A DNA stretch of 34,270 nucleotides from an uncultured SAR324 cluster bacterium (GTDB lineage Bacteria > SAR324 > NAC60-12). Below the pieces are notes generated by a model. It was not told the origin of the DNA and made no database searches. It worked only from the letters and a program-made list of their open reading frames with translations. The stretch spans positions 1 to 34,270 of the forward strand of contig CACFAY010000015.1 of the NCBI GenBank assembly GCA_902564345.1, read 5' to 3'. Shown piece by piece: positions 1-9,230 of the stretch (within the stretch, counting starts at the first letter, position 1; every line of letters starts with the position of its first letter). Both the position numbers and the translations under genes were made by a program.

Positions 1-1
1 A

Positions 2-697
2 AATGAAATTCCAGAGGAAAAGATAGTACAAGAACCTTCTTTGATGGAACTTTTAAATGAATCTTTCGAAAAAGATAATTCTGATGATACGACAAAAATT
101 ACTGCTCAACAGGAACCGCAGCTTCCTCCTACACCCACATTGCCAAGGGAGTTAAATGAGACAGGTTCACCTAAGCAAGAGAGTGATACAACATTATTTG
201 AGTCAGAATCTCCGCTGGCTATATCATCCGCTAGCAAGCTTGTTTCTTGCAACATGATTCCTCAGTTAATGAATGAAATTCATAAGCGTCTTCAGAAAAC
301 AAAGGACATAACTATAGCCGATAGTAGGCTAAGGGACAGTAATAATGACCGTCTAATGCCTGTTGTCCATTTTGACTTTGATCAGATAAAAATAAAACAA
401 GATTACAGAAAAATGCTTCGGCAGCAAAGTTCTTGTGTTATGAATGAACTAGAGGCTCGTGGTGATATGATTTTACAAATTGCAGGTCATGCAGATGAAA
501 GAGGAAGCGATGAATACAACATCGCTCTTGGTCATCGACGAGCAAATGCTATAGCTAATTCGATTATGGCCTACCTTACAAATCCGGAACTTACTCAAAT
601 AATTAGTTATGGTGAGGAATTTCCACTCGTCCCCCAATCCAACAAGAACGCTTGGGCCAGAAACAGAAGAGTAGAATTCAGTTTGCTGCTTAAGTGA
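2..697 (+). CDS. OmpA/Pal-like C-terminal peptidoglycan-binding domain protein (5' truncated by window edge)
   Basis: C-terminus 'VVHFDFDQIKIKQDYRKML...GHADERGSDEYNIALGHRRANAIA...ARNRRVEF' matches the Pal/OmpA signature. The frame stays open upstream of the listed start (41) to the window edge (NEIPEEKIVQEPSL...), so the true start is probably outside the window. Proline/acid-rich N-terminal segment. Confidence 0.85.
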   Translation, partial: NEIPEEKIVQEPSLMELLNESFEKDNSDDTTKITAQQEPQLPPTPTLPRELNETGSPKQESDTTLFESESPLAISSASKLVSCNMIPQLMNEIHKRLQKTKDITIADSRLRDSNNDRLMPVVHFDFDQIKIKQDYRKMLRQQSSCVMNELEARGDMILQIAGHADERGSDEYNIALGHRRANAIANSIMAYLTNPELTQIISYGEEFPLVPQSNKNAWARNRRVEFSLLLK

Positions 698-708
698 TAG
701 ATATGTAA

Positions 709-1389
709 ATGGATTTTTTTTCACTCCCATTTACTACAGATTTTAGCAGCATAGCTTTCGGAGTTCTTGCTGTGCTTCTGTTTGCTTCAATTGTTGTCTG
801 GGTTACACTTTTCATGAAAATCATAAGCCTTTTAAGGACTAAGTACCTGCAGGCTCGTGCTCTTAGGCTGCTTGAAACTACTAACAGGGTAGATGAACTT
901 TGGCTACGTTTCAGTAAGATGCCTAAAAACCCCCTCCAAGAAATGTTTACCCTGACCCACAGCGAAGTAATAAAATTCCTTGAAGCTAATCCAGAATCTG
1001 ACTATGGTCACCGTAGGGAACTTATGGACAGGCTGGAACGGATGCTTGAAGGGAGAATTCTGCTAGCTGAAAAAGACATGAATGCTGGTCAAGCACTTCT
1101 GGCAACTATAGGAGTTACTTCGCCTTTTATAGGTTTATTTGGAACAGTTATTGGCGTAATAAATACATTCATGAGCATATCTGAGCTCAATTCTGTAGAA
1201 CTTTCTGTAATAAGTCCCGGCATAGCAGAAGCCCTAGTAGCTACAGCTGCAGGACTGTTTGCAGCAATTCCAGCTACTCTTGGATATAATCTGTTTCGCG
1301 CTACAATACGTGGAATGACTGAAATTATGGATTATTTCGCTCTACAACTGCTTCATTACCTTCAACAGCAACTCCTCCCCAAACAATGA
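709..1389 (+). CDS. tolQ: TolQ-type MotA/TolQ/ExbB proton channel family protein
   Basis: N-terminal TM segment, then 'LLATIGVTSPFIGLFGTVIGVINTFMSI...SPGIAEALVATAAGLFAAIPATLGYN', the classic TolQ/ExbB TM2-TM3 signature; followed by tolR. Confidence 0.93.
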   Translation: MDFFSLPFTTDFSSIAFGVLAVLLFASIVVWVTLFMKIISLLRTKYLQARALRLLETTNRVDELWLRFSKMPKNPLQEMFTLTHSEVIKFLEANPESDYGHRRELMDRLERMLEGRILLAEKDMNAGQALLATIGVTSPFIGLFGTVIGVINTFMSISELNSVELSVISPGIAEALVATAAGLFAAIPATLGYNLFRATIRGMTEIMDYFALQLLHYLQQQLLPKQ

Positions 1390-1808
1390 GAAAATTCAGA
1401 CACGCGCGACGATTACGTGGAGAACTGATGTCAGATATAAACATTACTCCCTTTGTTGACGTGCTATTAGTACTGCTCGTATCTTTCCTAATTTCTGCAC
1501 CTTTAATGACACTCGCTCTCCCGATTCAACTTCCTCAAGGCAAACTAAAAGAACGTGCCCCAGATTATGAAAATTCAATTTTGGCAGTAGTCAATAAAAA
1601 TAATCAAATTTCAATTAATAATGAATTATATTCTCTAAAAAGCCTAGCTGCTTCTCTAAAAAGTAAAGTAACAGTATGGGAAAATAAACTACCTGTATAC
1701 CTACAAATGGATGAACAGGTGCCTTATAGTATTTTGATCGATGTAATGCTTCTTTTTAAAAATGCTGGATTTAGGCAGGTTGGACTTGTAATAAAGCAGG
1801 ACTTCTGA
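1386..1808 (+). CDS. tolR: TolR/ExbD biopolymer transport protein
   Basis: 'LMSDINITPFVDVLLVLLVSFLISAPLM' is the TolR/ExbD signature; ATGA overlap with tolQ stop. Confidence 0.93.
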   Translation: MRKFRHARRLRGELMSDINITPFVDVLLVLLVSFLISAPLMTLALPIQLPQGKLKERAPDYENSILAVVNKNNQISINNELYSLKSLAASLKSKVTVWENKLPVYLQMDEQVPYSILIDVMLLFKNAGFRQVGLVIKQDF

Positions 1809-1851
1809 AACTAAAAAACTCTTCGTTATTATACTAATATAGTAAAACCTG

Positions 1852-2979
1852 ATGAAATTGATGATGATTGCCGGTGAAGCCTCTGGAGATATTCACGGGG
1901 AAGGATTGATTCGTAGTTTGCGTCAAAATCATAATGATGCCGATTTGTTCGGCATTGGTGGCAAAAAGATGCTTGGTGAAGGTTTTCGTCCTTATTTTAT
2001 GCTTGACACATTACAAGCACACGGATTTGTCGAGTTAGCATGGCATCTCCCAAGACTATACAAAACTCTCTGGAGAATGCGTGATGCTCTGATAGAGGAA
2101 AGCCCCGATGCACTTATTTTAATCGACTATCCCGGATTCAATCTTAAACTTGCTTCATATGCAAGAGAAAAGGGCATACCCGTAATATTTTTTAACAGTC
2201 CTCAAATTTGGGCGTGGAGAAAGGGGAGACTGAATACAATCAAACGTGTTGTTGACAAAATGATTGTGCTGTTTTCTTTTGAAGAAAAAATTTATCAAGA
2301 GGCTGGTGTTGATGTTAGCTGGGTTGGCCACCCACTGCTTGATGAAATCGATCTGGAGAAAGATTCCTCCAAATTCCGTGAAAATTTAGGATTACGAAAT
2401 GATATACCGCTTTTGGTAATTGCTCCCGGGAGTCGTCCAAGTGAAATGGAGAAACACCTGCCAACAATGTTGGAAGCACTACCAGAAATTGAAAAAAAAA
2501 TTGGCGAATTTCAGTGTATTATTCCTGTAGCAGAGTCTTTAGATTTTGACGAAGTCCAGAGGAAAGTCCTAACTTCATCTGTCAACTTGAAGGTAGTTCC
2601 CGAACAGTTCAGCGAATCAGTAAAGGCCTGTGACGCCGCTATAATTTCTTCTGGAACTGCCTCATTACAAACAGGACTTGCACTTAAACCCTTTGTCATT
2701 GTTTACAGGGTTTCACCACTTACATACATGATTGCTCAGACCCTTGCTCAGACAAAATATATAGGCATGGTAAATATTCTGGCAGATAAAGAAATTGTTC
2801 CTGAATTGATTCAAAATAAATTCAATGTAAGTAGTATTACTGATCACGCTGTTCGTCTCTTGCAGGATCATGATTATCGTGGAACAATGATTGGAGAACT
2901 AAAAAAGATTGGTGGAAAGCTTGGTGAACCTGGAGCATACAAGAGAGCTGCATTGTGTATTGAAGATTTCATAAATTAA
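1852..2979 (+). CDS. lpxB: Lipid-A-disaccharide synthase
   Basis: 'MIAGEASGDIHG', 'IDYPGFNLKLA', 'SPQIWAWRKGR', 'VGHPLLDE', 'APGSRPSEMEKHLP', 'SSGTASLQTGL' are LpxB motifs; 375 aa. Confidence 0.96.
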   Translation: MKLMMIAGEASGDIHGEGLIRSLRQNHNDADLFGIGGKKMLGEGFRPYFMLDTLQAHGFVELAWHLPRLYKTLWRMRDALIEESPDALILIDYPGFNLKLASYAREKGIPVIFFNSPQIWAWRKGRLNTIKRVVDKMIVLFSFEEKIYQEAGVDVSWVGHPLLDEIDLEKDSSKFRENLGLRNDIPLLVIAPGSRPSEMEKHLPTMLEALPEIEKKIGEFQCIIPVAESLDFDEVQRKVLTSSVNLKVVPEQFSESVKACDAAIISSGTASLQTGLALKPFVIVYRVSPLTYMIAQTLAQTKYIGMVNILADKEIVPELIQNKFNVSSITDHAVRLLQDHDYRGTMIGELKKIGGKLGEPGAYKRAALCIEDFIN

Positions 2980-3065
2980 TGAAGATTTATTTGTGTTAAT
3001 CTTAATATTAAAAAATTCAGTAAAATCACTACTAAATAAAGATACAAAAAAGAGGTTATAAATAA

Positions 3066-4565
3066 ATGGGAACTTCAAAAATATCATTTGAAACTGAAAA
3101 TATTGCTCGCAAACTTACGAAAGCTTTATCAGGAGATGAAGCTGTAAAACAATTGTTTGAGTCAGAAATGGGAATCGACCATACTGTGGTTCACAAGTTA
3201 TTAAGCGAAGCATTAAGGAACGGTGGGGATTTTGCTGACCTACACTTTGAGTACAGCACACGAAATTCTGTAGTAATGGAAGACGGAATAATCAAAAATT
3301 CTGCTGTTGCTGTAGTTTCTGGAGTGGGCATCAGAGTAGTAAAGAATGACCAGACAGGTTATGCATACAGTGAGGATTTTGACTTGAAGCCCATGATGCG
3401 AGCAGCAAGAACTGCGGCATCTATTGCTGCGAGTGGAGATGTTTCACTTGACAAGGCTTTCCGATTTAATGAGTTAGTTCCAAAAAATTATTATCCTGTA
3501 CTTGAAACAGTTACAGATATGAAGCTTGCACAAAAAATTAAAATTATACAGCGCACAGAGGCTATCGCAAAAAATTACGACCAAAGGGTTAATAGAGTTA
3601 CTGTCGCTATGATGGATGCAATCAATCTGACTCAGGTTGTAACTTCAGAAGGACAAATTATGCGTGATACAAGACCAATGTTCCGCATGAATGTACACTG
3701 TATATCTCAAGAAGGCAAAAATGTACAGAATGGCACTTCTGGAATCGGAGGGCGTGTGGGTCTAGATTACCTGAAACAAGCTGATTACTCTTTAATTTTA
3801 GGCGAACAGGCAGCTTCTGAAGCAATTCTTCTTTTACGGGCAAAACAGGCTCCCTCAGGATTGATGCCAGTTATTTTGGGCCCCGCACAATCTGGAATTC
3901 TCCTTCATGAAGCAGTAGGACACCCTTTGGAAGCTGACTTTAACCGTAAAGGAACATCTGCTTACAGCGGTCGTATAGGAGAAAAAGTTGCTTCAGATTT
4001 ATGTACAATCTATGATGCCGGAACCATTCCACATGAAAGAGGTGCAATTAATTTTGATGATGAGGGCATCCCTTCCTCAGAAAACCTGTTAATAGAAAAC
4101 GGTGTTTTACGAAGCTACATGCACGATCGTATCAGTGCAAGACACTTCCGCACTAATCCAACAGGAAATGGACGCCGAGAATCCTATGCTCATTACCCTT
4201 TACCTAGGATGACTTCAACGTATCTTGCAAAAGGTAATTCTGATCCAGAGGAAATAATAGGATCAATAAAAAAAGGGGTTTTCTGTCAGGAATTTAGTGG
4301 CGGTCAAGTAGATATTTCAAATGGAGATTTTGTTTTTGTCCCTACAGTTGCTTGGCTTGTGGAGAACGGTGAAAAAACCACTCCAATAAAAAATTTCACT
4401 CTAATCGGGAATGGTCCGGATGCAATGTCGAAAGTCAGCATGGTTGGAAATGATTTTGCCATGAGTGAAGGCATTTGGACATGTGGAAAAGAAGGACAGA
4501 ATGTTCCTGTTGGGGTTGGACTGCCAACGGTACTAGTTTCAGAAATGACAGTTGGAGGTATGTAA
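3066..4565 (+). CDS. tldD: Metalloprotease TldD
   Basis: 'GILLHEAVGHPLEADFNRKGTSAYSGRIGEKVAS' (HExxxH zinc motif) and C-terminal 'GNGPDAMSKVSMVGNDFAMSEGIWTCGKEGQNVPVGVGLPTVLVSEMTVGG' are typical of TldD. Confidence 0.95.
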   Translation: MGTSKISFETENIARKLTKALSGDEAVKQLFESEMGIDHTVVHKLLSEALRNGGDFADLHFEYSTRNSVVMEDGIIKNSAVAVVSGVGIRVVKNDQTGYAYSEDFDLKPMMRAARTAASIAASGDVSLDKAFRFNELVPKNYYPVLETVTDMKLAQKIKIIQRTEAIAKNYDQRVNRVTVAMMDAINLTQVVTSEGQIMRDTRPMFRMNVHCISQEGKNVQNGTSGIGGRVGLDYLKQADYSLILGEQAASEAILLLRAKQAPSGLMPVILGPAQSGILLHEAVGHPLEADFNRKGTSAYSGRIGEKVASDLCTIYDAGTIPHERGAINFDDEGIPSSENLLIENGVLRSYMHDRISARHFRTNPTGNGRRESYAHYPLPRMTSTYLAKGNSDPEEIIGSIKKGVFCQEFSGGQVDISNGDFVFVPTVAWLVENGEKTTPIKNFTLIGNGPDAMSKVSMVGNDFAMSEGIWTCGKEGQNVPVGVGLPTVLVSEMTVGGM

Positions 4566-4611
4566 ATCGTTAAAATTCCAGTCCGTATTTGTTTTATAGT
4601 ATTTAATTTTA

Positions 4612-6174
4612 TTACTTTTCATCGTAGTAGTTTGCTATTTCACAGCTCAAAACAGCAAGTTCCATTCGATCAAGAATATGCTCATCCAGCAGAGGCTGAT
4701 AATTAATTTTGTTGTTTGAACGAGTACCTGCGATACTTGCAGAAAGCTTGTGTTTTTCCACAAACTGATCTAATTGTTCTGCTAGCCGAAATGATTCTGA
4801 AGAAATTTTCTTTGATTGGTTGGAGGCTTTTATCCAATCTTTTGAAAAATTTGCCATTTCATAAAGTTTGTTAAAGCTGAAGCGTTTTTCAGTCTCAACA
4901 TTCTTTCCAAATAAATTACCCAGTCCCATCGATCCTGCTTTGTCTCCCATCCGATGTAAAAAAGACTGTTTGCTTTTAAAAATCTCAAACAAATCAAATG
5001 TGATTATTTTTTCCTCTCCAGCTGCTTTTACTGGGCGTTTCAGCTCTTTTATCCTTATCTCACGTCTCTTGATATCTTTCAATAATCTTCTTCTGGAATT
5101 GTTCAGATTTTGATATTCATCTTCATCTTCCAAATGTGATTTTTCAATTTTATTTATTTCACGCATTAATTCATTTAATTTATTTTTGACGTCCTCCAAG
5201 GATTTTTCTTCGTTAGCAATTTTTGATTTATTATAATCATGCTGCTTAACCTGTCTTTCTTCCTTTTTGCTTATGAGTGTTTTTTTACGTAAGGCAACTC
5301 TTACTGGGAATGAATCTTCAGTGAATTTCCATGAATTAAAAAATACAATATCCACCTTCTCAAAGTCAGGTGAATTGAAAATCAAATCGCCAACGCTAGC
5401 ATCTTTAAATTCATCTGATTTCTCTTCCCGAAAAGATTTTAATTTTTTTGCAATCTCACTTGTAGACATATAGGAAAGAAACTTCCGGCTAAAATCTATT
5501 TTAACAAGACCGTCAATAGTTCTTTTTTCCAGGTCGTCAATTATCATAATATAAATTAGACCTTTCATAAGTTTGTCTAATACCGCTACACCTGTTATTT
5601 TCTCAATTGCTTCGGTAAGAATATATCCTATTCCCTGATAGTAAGGAATTTCAACATCAATAATTTTTTTATCTAAACTAACCATCAGTTTCTCATAGTT
5701 TAAAATCATCTCCTTTTTTTTTCGCAAAATAGCATCAGTTATTGCTAGCTTTACAAAAGCAGGATTTTTTTCACGTTCCAGACATATTTGCTGAATTTTT
5801 TTGAACCGTTCAACGATTTTTTTTAGTTTTTCTGAGCTATTTGCATTAATTTTTTCTGCCTGCAAAACAGGTTTACCAAGTACTCGAAAAATTAACTTTG
5901 CAGTATTCATATCCGGAGTTTTTCCCATAGGAATATCTCCAGGAAATTTTAATATCCAGTGAAATTTTTTCTGCTTTTCTTCAGGATAATTTATTTCATC
6001 AATTGCAGCTATAACATCCAATTCATGCAAACGGTCCACCAAGGGTTTCATATAGGTTTTGCGCAAATCCTTACTTAGAAGCATTAATATAAGCTTGCTA
6101 TTCTTGCTTCCTAAGTTTGAATGGACATTAGGACTATGGGATTGATCTTGAAAATTTAAATCACTCATCATCAT
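4612..6174 (-). CDS. Uncharacterised protein with long central coiled coil
   Basis: 520-aa ORF with charged heptad-like segment (KKEERQVKQHDYNKSKIANEEKSLEDVKNKLNELMREINKIEKSHLEDEDEYQNLNNSRRRLLKDIKRREIRIKEL). No family recognised. Start overlaps the upstream gene's end by 14 nt. Confidence 0.8.
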   Translation of the reverse strand: MMMSDLNFQDQSHSPNVHSNLGSKNSKLILMLLSKDLRKTYMKPLVDRLHELDVIAAIDEINYPEEKQKKFHWILKFPGDIPMGKTPDMNTAKLIFRVLGKPVLQAEKINANSSEKLKKIVERFKKIQQICLEREKNPAFVKLAITDAILRKKKEMILNYEKLMVSLDKKIIDVEIPYYQGIGYILTEAIEKITGVAVLDKLMKGLIYIMIIDDLEKRTIDGLVKIDFSRKFLSYMSTSEIAKKLKSFREEKSDEFKDASVGDLIFNSPDFEKVDIVFFNSWKFTEDSFPVRVALRKKTLISKKEERQVKQHDYNKSKIANEEKSLEDVKNKLNELMREINKIEKSHLEDEDEYQNLNNSRRRLLKDIKRREIRIKELKRPVKAAGEEKIITFDLFEIFKSKQSFLHRMGDKAGSMGLGNLFGKNVETEKRFSFNKLYEMANFSKDWIKASNQSKKISSESFRLAEQLDQFVEKHKLSASIAGTRSNNKINYQPLLDEHILDRMELAVLSCEIANYYDEK

Positions 6175-7720
6175 CTAAATGAAAATGTTTCAGCTTCTCC
6201 TTTGTAAGAATTTCTCTGTCGTCAAATGTTGCTTTCATTTTTGCTGAACTTACTTTTAGTTCCTTATACTCTTCCGTACCTTCTGCAAGTTTTCCTTCTG
6301 TGTCATAATTGTCCATGAATTTCATGAATTTTGCAGCGGATTGCAAATCATTAAAGTAGATTTTTATCTGAAACAACAAAACACATGCATGAAGAATAAC
6401 AGCTCCTTCTAAGCTTTCAAATATAGACTCTAAAACTTCAACAATTTTTTTCAAATTAGCCTCTGCAGCCTCTCTGTCTTCGTTTTCCATAAGAAGTTCA
6501 GACTGGACCATAAGCATTGAAACTTTCCTACGAAGATGCTCACGTTTCTTTCGAACATCCGTTTCTATGTTTGCCATATGTTCAAAGGTAGCGGCAGCCA
6601 AATCATAAGAAAGAATTCCTTGGTCTGCATCTCGTTCTTCCCCAAAATATTTCTCACCATATTCCTGAGTTTTTTTGAGTAATGGGGCAATTTTATCTGA
6701 CCATTCTTCTGAAAATTTTACACTATCAAAATGAGGATTATCTGTTTCTAATCTTTTAAAATCATCCTTATGATTGCTTGAGAATCCACATTTAGGACAT
6801 GAAGCTACATCGATCAAACTATAATTGCAGAAATCCAATTCACCTGCAGAACCTACATAAGATGGAATTCCGAATATATTTGTTTTTGTTTTCATGCTTT
6901 TTGACTGCAACACATAAAAAGGCACTTCAGGGTTGTCACAGATATAGCAGTGTAAATTACTTCCATGCAAAGAGTTCTTTTTTGTCTCAATAATTCCACC
7001 TTTTGAAATCACGGCAAAGTTTTCAGGATGAATTATTTGCAAAACTCCATGCTCATATGCAATTTTCTGCTCAAAATTTACTCGAATCATGTAGGAGCCA
7101 TCATCATATTTTAGCTGGTGCTGCTTAAACATCTTACAAGCAATTACATTCCAGTATTCTTCATCACTTTCAGCGGTTTGTTGAAAATGATGTATTTTGC
7201 TAACTCGTAACATTACTTTTACCTTAGGCATCAAGGGTTTACTTAGGCGAAATGTAAAACCGCTTTCATCTACATTCGTCAGAGTTACTTTTACCCTTAA
7301 TTTACCAGTCTCAATCATTCCCATAGGCAGATCTCTTTCAAGGAGTGACCGTGCACTTTTCCAAAATTTAGAAAGTATCTCATTACTGAACCCAAGAAAT
7401 TTTCCAACTAAGAGAAAAAACTCAATTTCTTTTGATGATAGATCAGAATCAGCAACCATTAGCTGAGCAAGATACTTAAGCATTAGAAAAGCTTGCTTGG
7501 AATCTATTTCAAGAGGACTTAAATTTGGGAGGGTACCATTTTTTACAATGGCCATTATATGACTTATCTCATCTTTGTTATCAAGAAAATTGATTGCTTC
7601 TTTCAAAAATTCAAGTTCTGTCTGGTCTGCACGTCCATCTGCTACAATCATTCCAGCTATTGAACTGGCAAACCAGTTTTTTTCTGCAGATGACATATGC
7701 TCGACATCAGGTAGCTGCAT
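6161..7720 (-). CDS. TerB-like / PilZ-like / DUF2225-like multidomain protein
   Basis: N-terminus with duplicated TerB-like 'IVADGRADQTELEFL' and 'MVADSDLSSKEIEFFLLV'; middle 'KLRVKVTLTNVDESGFTFRLSKPLMPKVKVMLRV' resembles a PilZ-type beta domain; then 'CYICDNPEVPFYVLQSKSM...LDFCNYSLIDVASCPKCGFSSNHKDDF', resembling the DUF2225 paired-CxxC pattern; helical C-terminus. Confidence 0.75.
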   Translation of the reverse strand: MQLPDVEHMSSAEKNWFASSIAGMIVADGRADQTELEFLKEAINFLDNKDEISHIMAIVKNGTLPNLSPLEIDSKQAFLMLKYLAQLMVADSDLSSKEIEFFLLVGKFLGFSNEILSKFWKSARSLLERDLPMGMIETGKLRVKVTLTNVDESGFTFRLSKPLMPKVKVMLRVSKIHHFQQTAESDEEYWNVIACKMFKQHQLKYDDGSYMIRVNFEQKIAYEHGVLQIIHPENFAVISKGGIIETKKNSLHGSNLHCYICDNPEVPFYVLQSKSMKTKTNIFGIPSYVGSAGELDFCNYSLIDVASCPKCGFSSNHKDDFKRLETDNPHFDSVKFSEEWSDKIAPLLKKTQEYGEKYFGEERDADQGILSYDLAAATFEHMANIETDVRKKREHLRRKVSMLMVQSELLMENEDREAAEANLKKIVEVLESIFESLEGAVILHACVLLFQIKIYFNDLQSAAKFMKFMDNYDTEGKLAEGTEEYKELKVSSAKMKATFDDREILTKEKLKHFHLDDDE

Positions 7721-7762
7721 TTTAATTATCCCCTTTAAAGTTTTTTCTTCTAAACAAGCAGG

Positions 7763-8422
7763 CTAGATCCCGTAGCTTACTCCAATAAGGTAACTTGAAG
7801 AACCCAGACGCTGATCATCAGTACCATTACCGCTGGAACCGTCAATTGTCAGAAAGCCTCCTTCAGTCCAAGTTCCTGGAAAAATTTCTATTCCAATCCT
7901 GAACTCTGAGACTAAAGATCTCCCATATTTTCGTTGATTATTAAGTACAAATTCTGTGTTAGATAAACCAATTCCTGCGCTTATTTTCATATCAACTTTT
8001 AAAGAATGCTGAACCTTAGCAAGAAAACCAAGGTGTCTAGAATTAGATTCAGGCTGGCTTCCAGTGTTGTCAAAAATGCTGAATGTTTGTTCTGAATGCA
8101 TGACCTTAAATCCTAGAAGATCACTATTCCACCACTCTCCCCAAAACACATAATTTCCCAGTTTCATCCTAGTCCTATTGGCGCTGTAATGAGGATTTGC
8201 TAGTACTATGAGGTCTAAACCTAACAGCCAAGTTGGTAATTTCCTACCTACACCACCAAATACTGTTGGAGTTAATATTTCATTTTCTTGAGTCATCGGT
8301 TCAGAAACAGAATCTAAGGAATTAAAGTTTTGCTGAGCAAATGCACCAATAACACTTTCAAGCATCATACACATTGCAGCAAAAACTATTCGGAAAGTTT
8401 TTGCTTTGAAATAATTAAACAT
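7763..8422 (-). CDS. Secreted, probable outer-membrane beta-barrel protein (possibly PagL/acyloxyacyl-hydrolase-fold-like)
   Basis: Signal-peptide-like N-terminus (FRIVFAAMCMMLESVIGAFAQQ), alternating amphipathic beta-type segments, terminal 'SSSYLIGVSYGI' like a last beta strand. Family assignment tentative. Confidence 0.6.
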   Translation of the reverse strand: MFNYFKAKTFRIVFAAMCMMLESVIGAFAQQNFNSLDSVSEPMTQENEILTPTVFGGVGRKLPTWLLGLDLIVLANPHYSANRTRMKLGNYVFWGEWWNSDLLGFKVMHSEQTFSIFDNTGSQPESNSRHLGFLAKVQHSLKVDMKISAGIGLSNTEFVLNNQRKYGRSLVSEFRIGIEIFPGTWTEGGFLTIDGSSGNGTDDQRLGSSSYLIGVSYGI

Positions 8423-8447
8423 TTCTAATTTATGTTTTGTTTAATTA

Positions 8448-9230
8448 TTAACTCCATTTAGAACTACGTTTGCTAAAAAATGCTTCAATTCCCTTTTTTA
8501 CTGATTCAGTTTCCCACGCATCGGCAAGCTTTTCAATTGTATATTCTCGAATAGCATGCGGTTCCATTCCGCGAACTTCTGAAATTAAGTTTTTAGTCGA
8601 AGAAACAGCTTCAGGAGCACAACGCAGAAGCTCATTAATTTCATTATCAATTTCCTCTTCCAAGGATTGAATGGAAACAGCTTTAGAAACTAAACCAAAA
8701 CTAACAGCTTCTTTTGCTGAAAATCGATGAGCATTAAGCATAATACGCCTAGCATTAGACGCTCCAATTTTTCTTATAACAAAAGGCGAGATTGTAGCTG
8801 GCAGGAGGCCTAATAGTACCTCAGTAAGTGAAAATTCAGCATCTTCTATAGCCAAAGCATAATCACAGCATGATATCAAGCCTATTGCTCCTCCAAAAGA
8901 ATTACCATTTATCTTCCCTATTAAAGGCTTATTAAGTTGGTCTAACTCATTCAGCATTTCAGATAGTTCAGTTGCCTCTGAAATTCTTTTTGCACGGTTT
9001 TGTGTAGATATTTTCTGCATCCAGCGTAGGTCCATACCAGCGCAAAAAGTTTGTCCTGCACCGGTTAGAATAACTCCACGGGGTTCAGGATCTGAATTTA
9101 GTTCTGCAATAATTTTGCGCAATTCACGGATCATCTCAAGACTTACCGCATTATGTACTTCAGGACGGTTAAGAGTGAGAGTTACTATGTTACGCTTATC
9201 AATAGTTATTTCAATTGATTGACTGCTCAT
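8448..9230 (-). CDS. Enoyl-CoA hydratase/isomerase (crotonase) family protein, methylglutaconyl-CoA hydratase-like
   Basis: 'RPEVHNAVSLEMI', 'TGAGQTFCAGMDLRWM', 'GNSFGGAIGLISCCDYALA', 'FSLTEVLLGLLPATISPFVIRKIG' are crotonase motifs; the PATISPFV segment resembles LiuC/AUH-type hydratases. Confidence 0.92.
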   Translation of the reverse strand: MSSQSIEITIDKRNIVTLTLNRPEVHNAVSLEMIRELRKIIAELNSDPEPRGVILTGAGQTFCAGMDLRWMQKISTQNRAKRISEATELSEMLNELDQLNKPLIGKINGNSFGGAIGLISCCDYALAIEDAEFSLTEVLLGLLPATISPFVIRKIGASNARRIMLNAHRFSAKEAVSFGLVSKAVSIQSLEEEIDNEINELLRCAPEAVSSTKNLISEVRGMEPHAIREYTIEKLADAWETESVKKGIEAFFSKRSSKWS

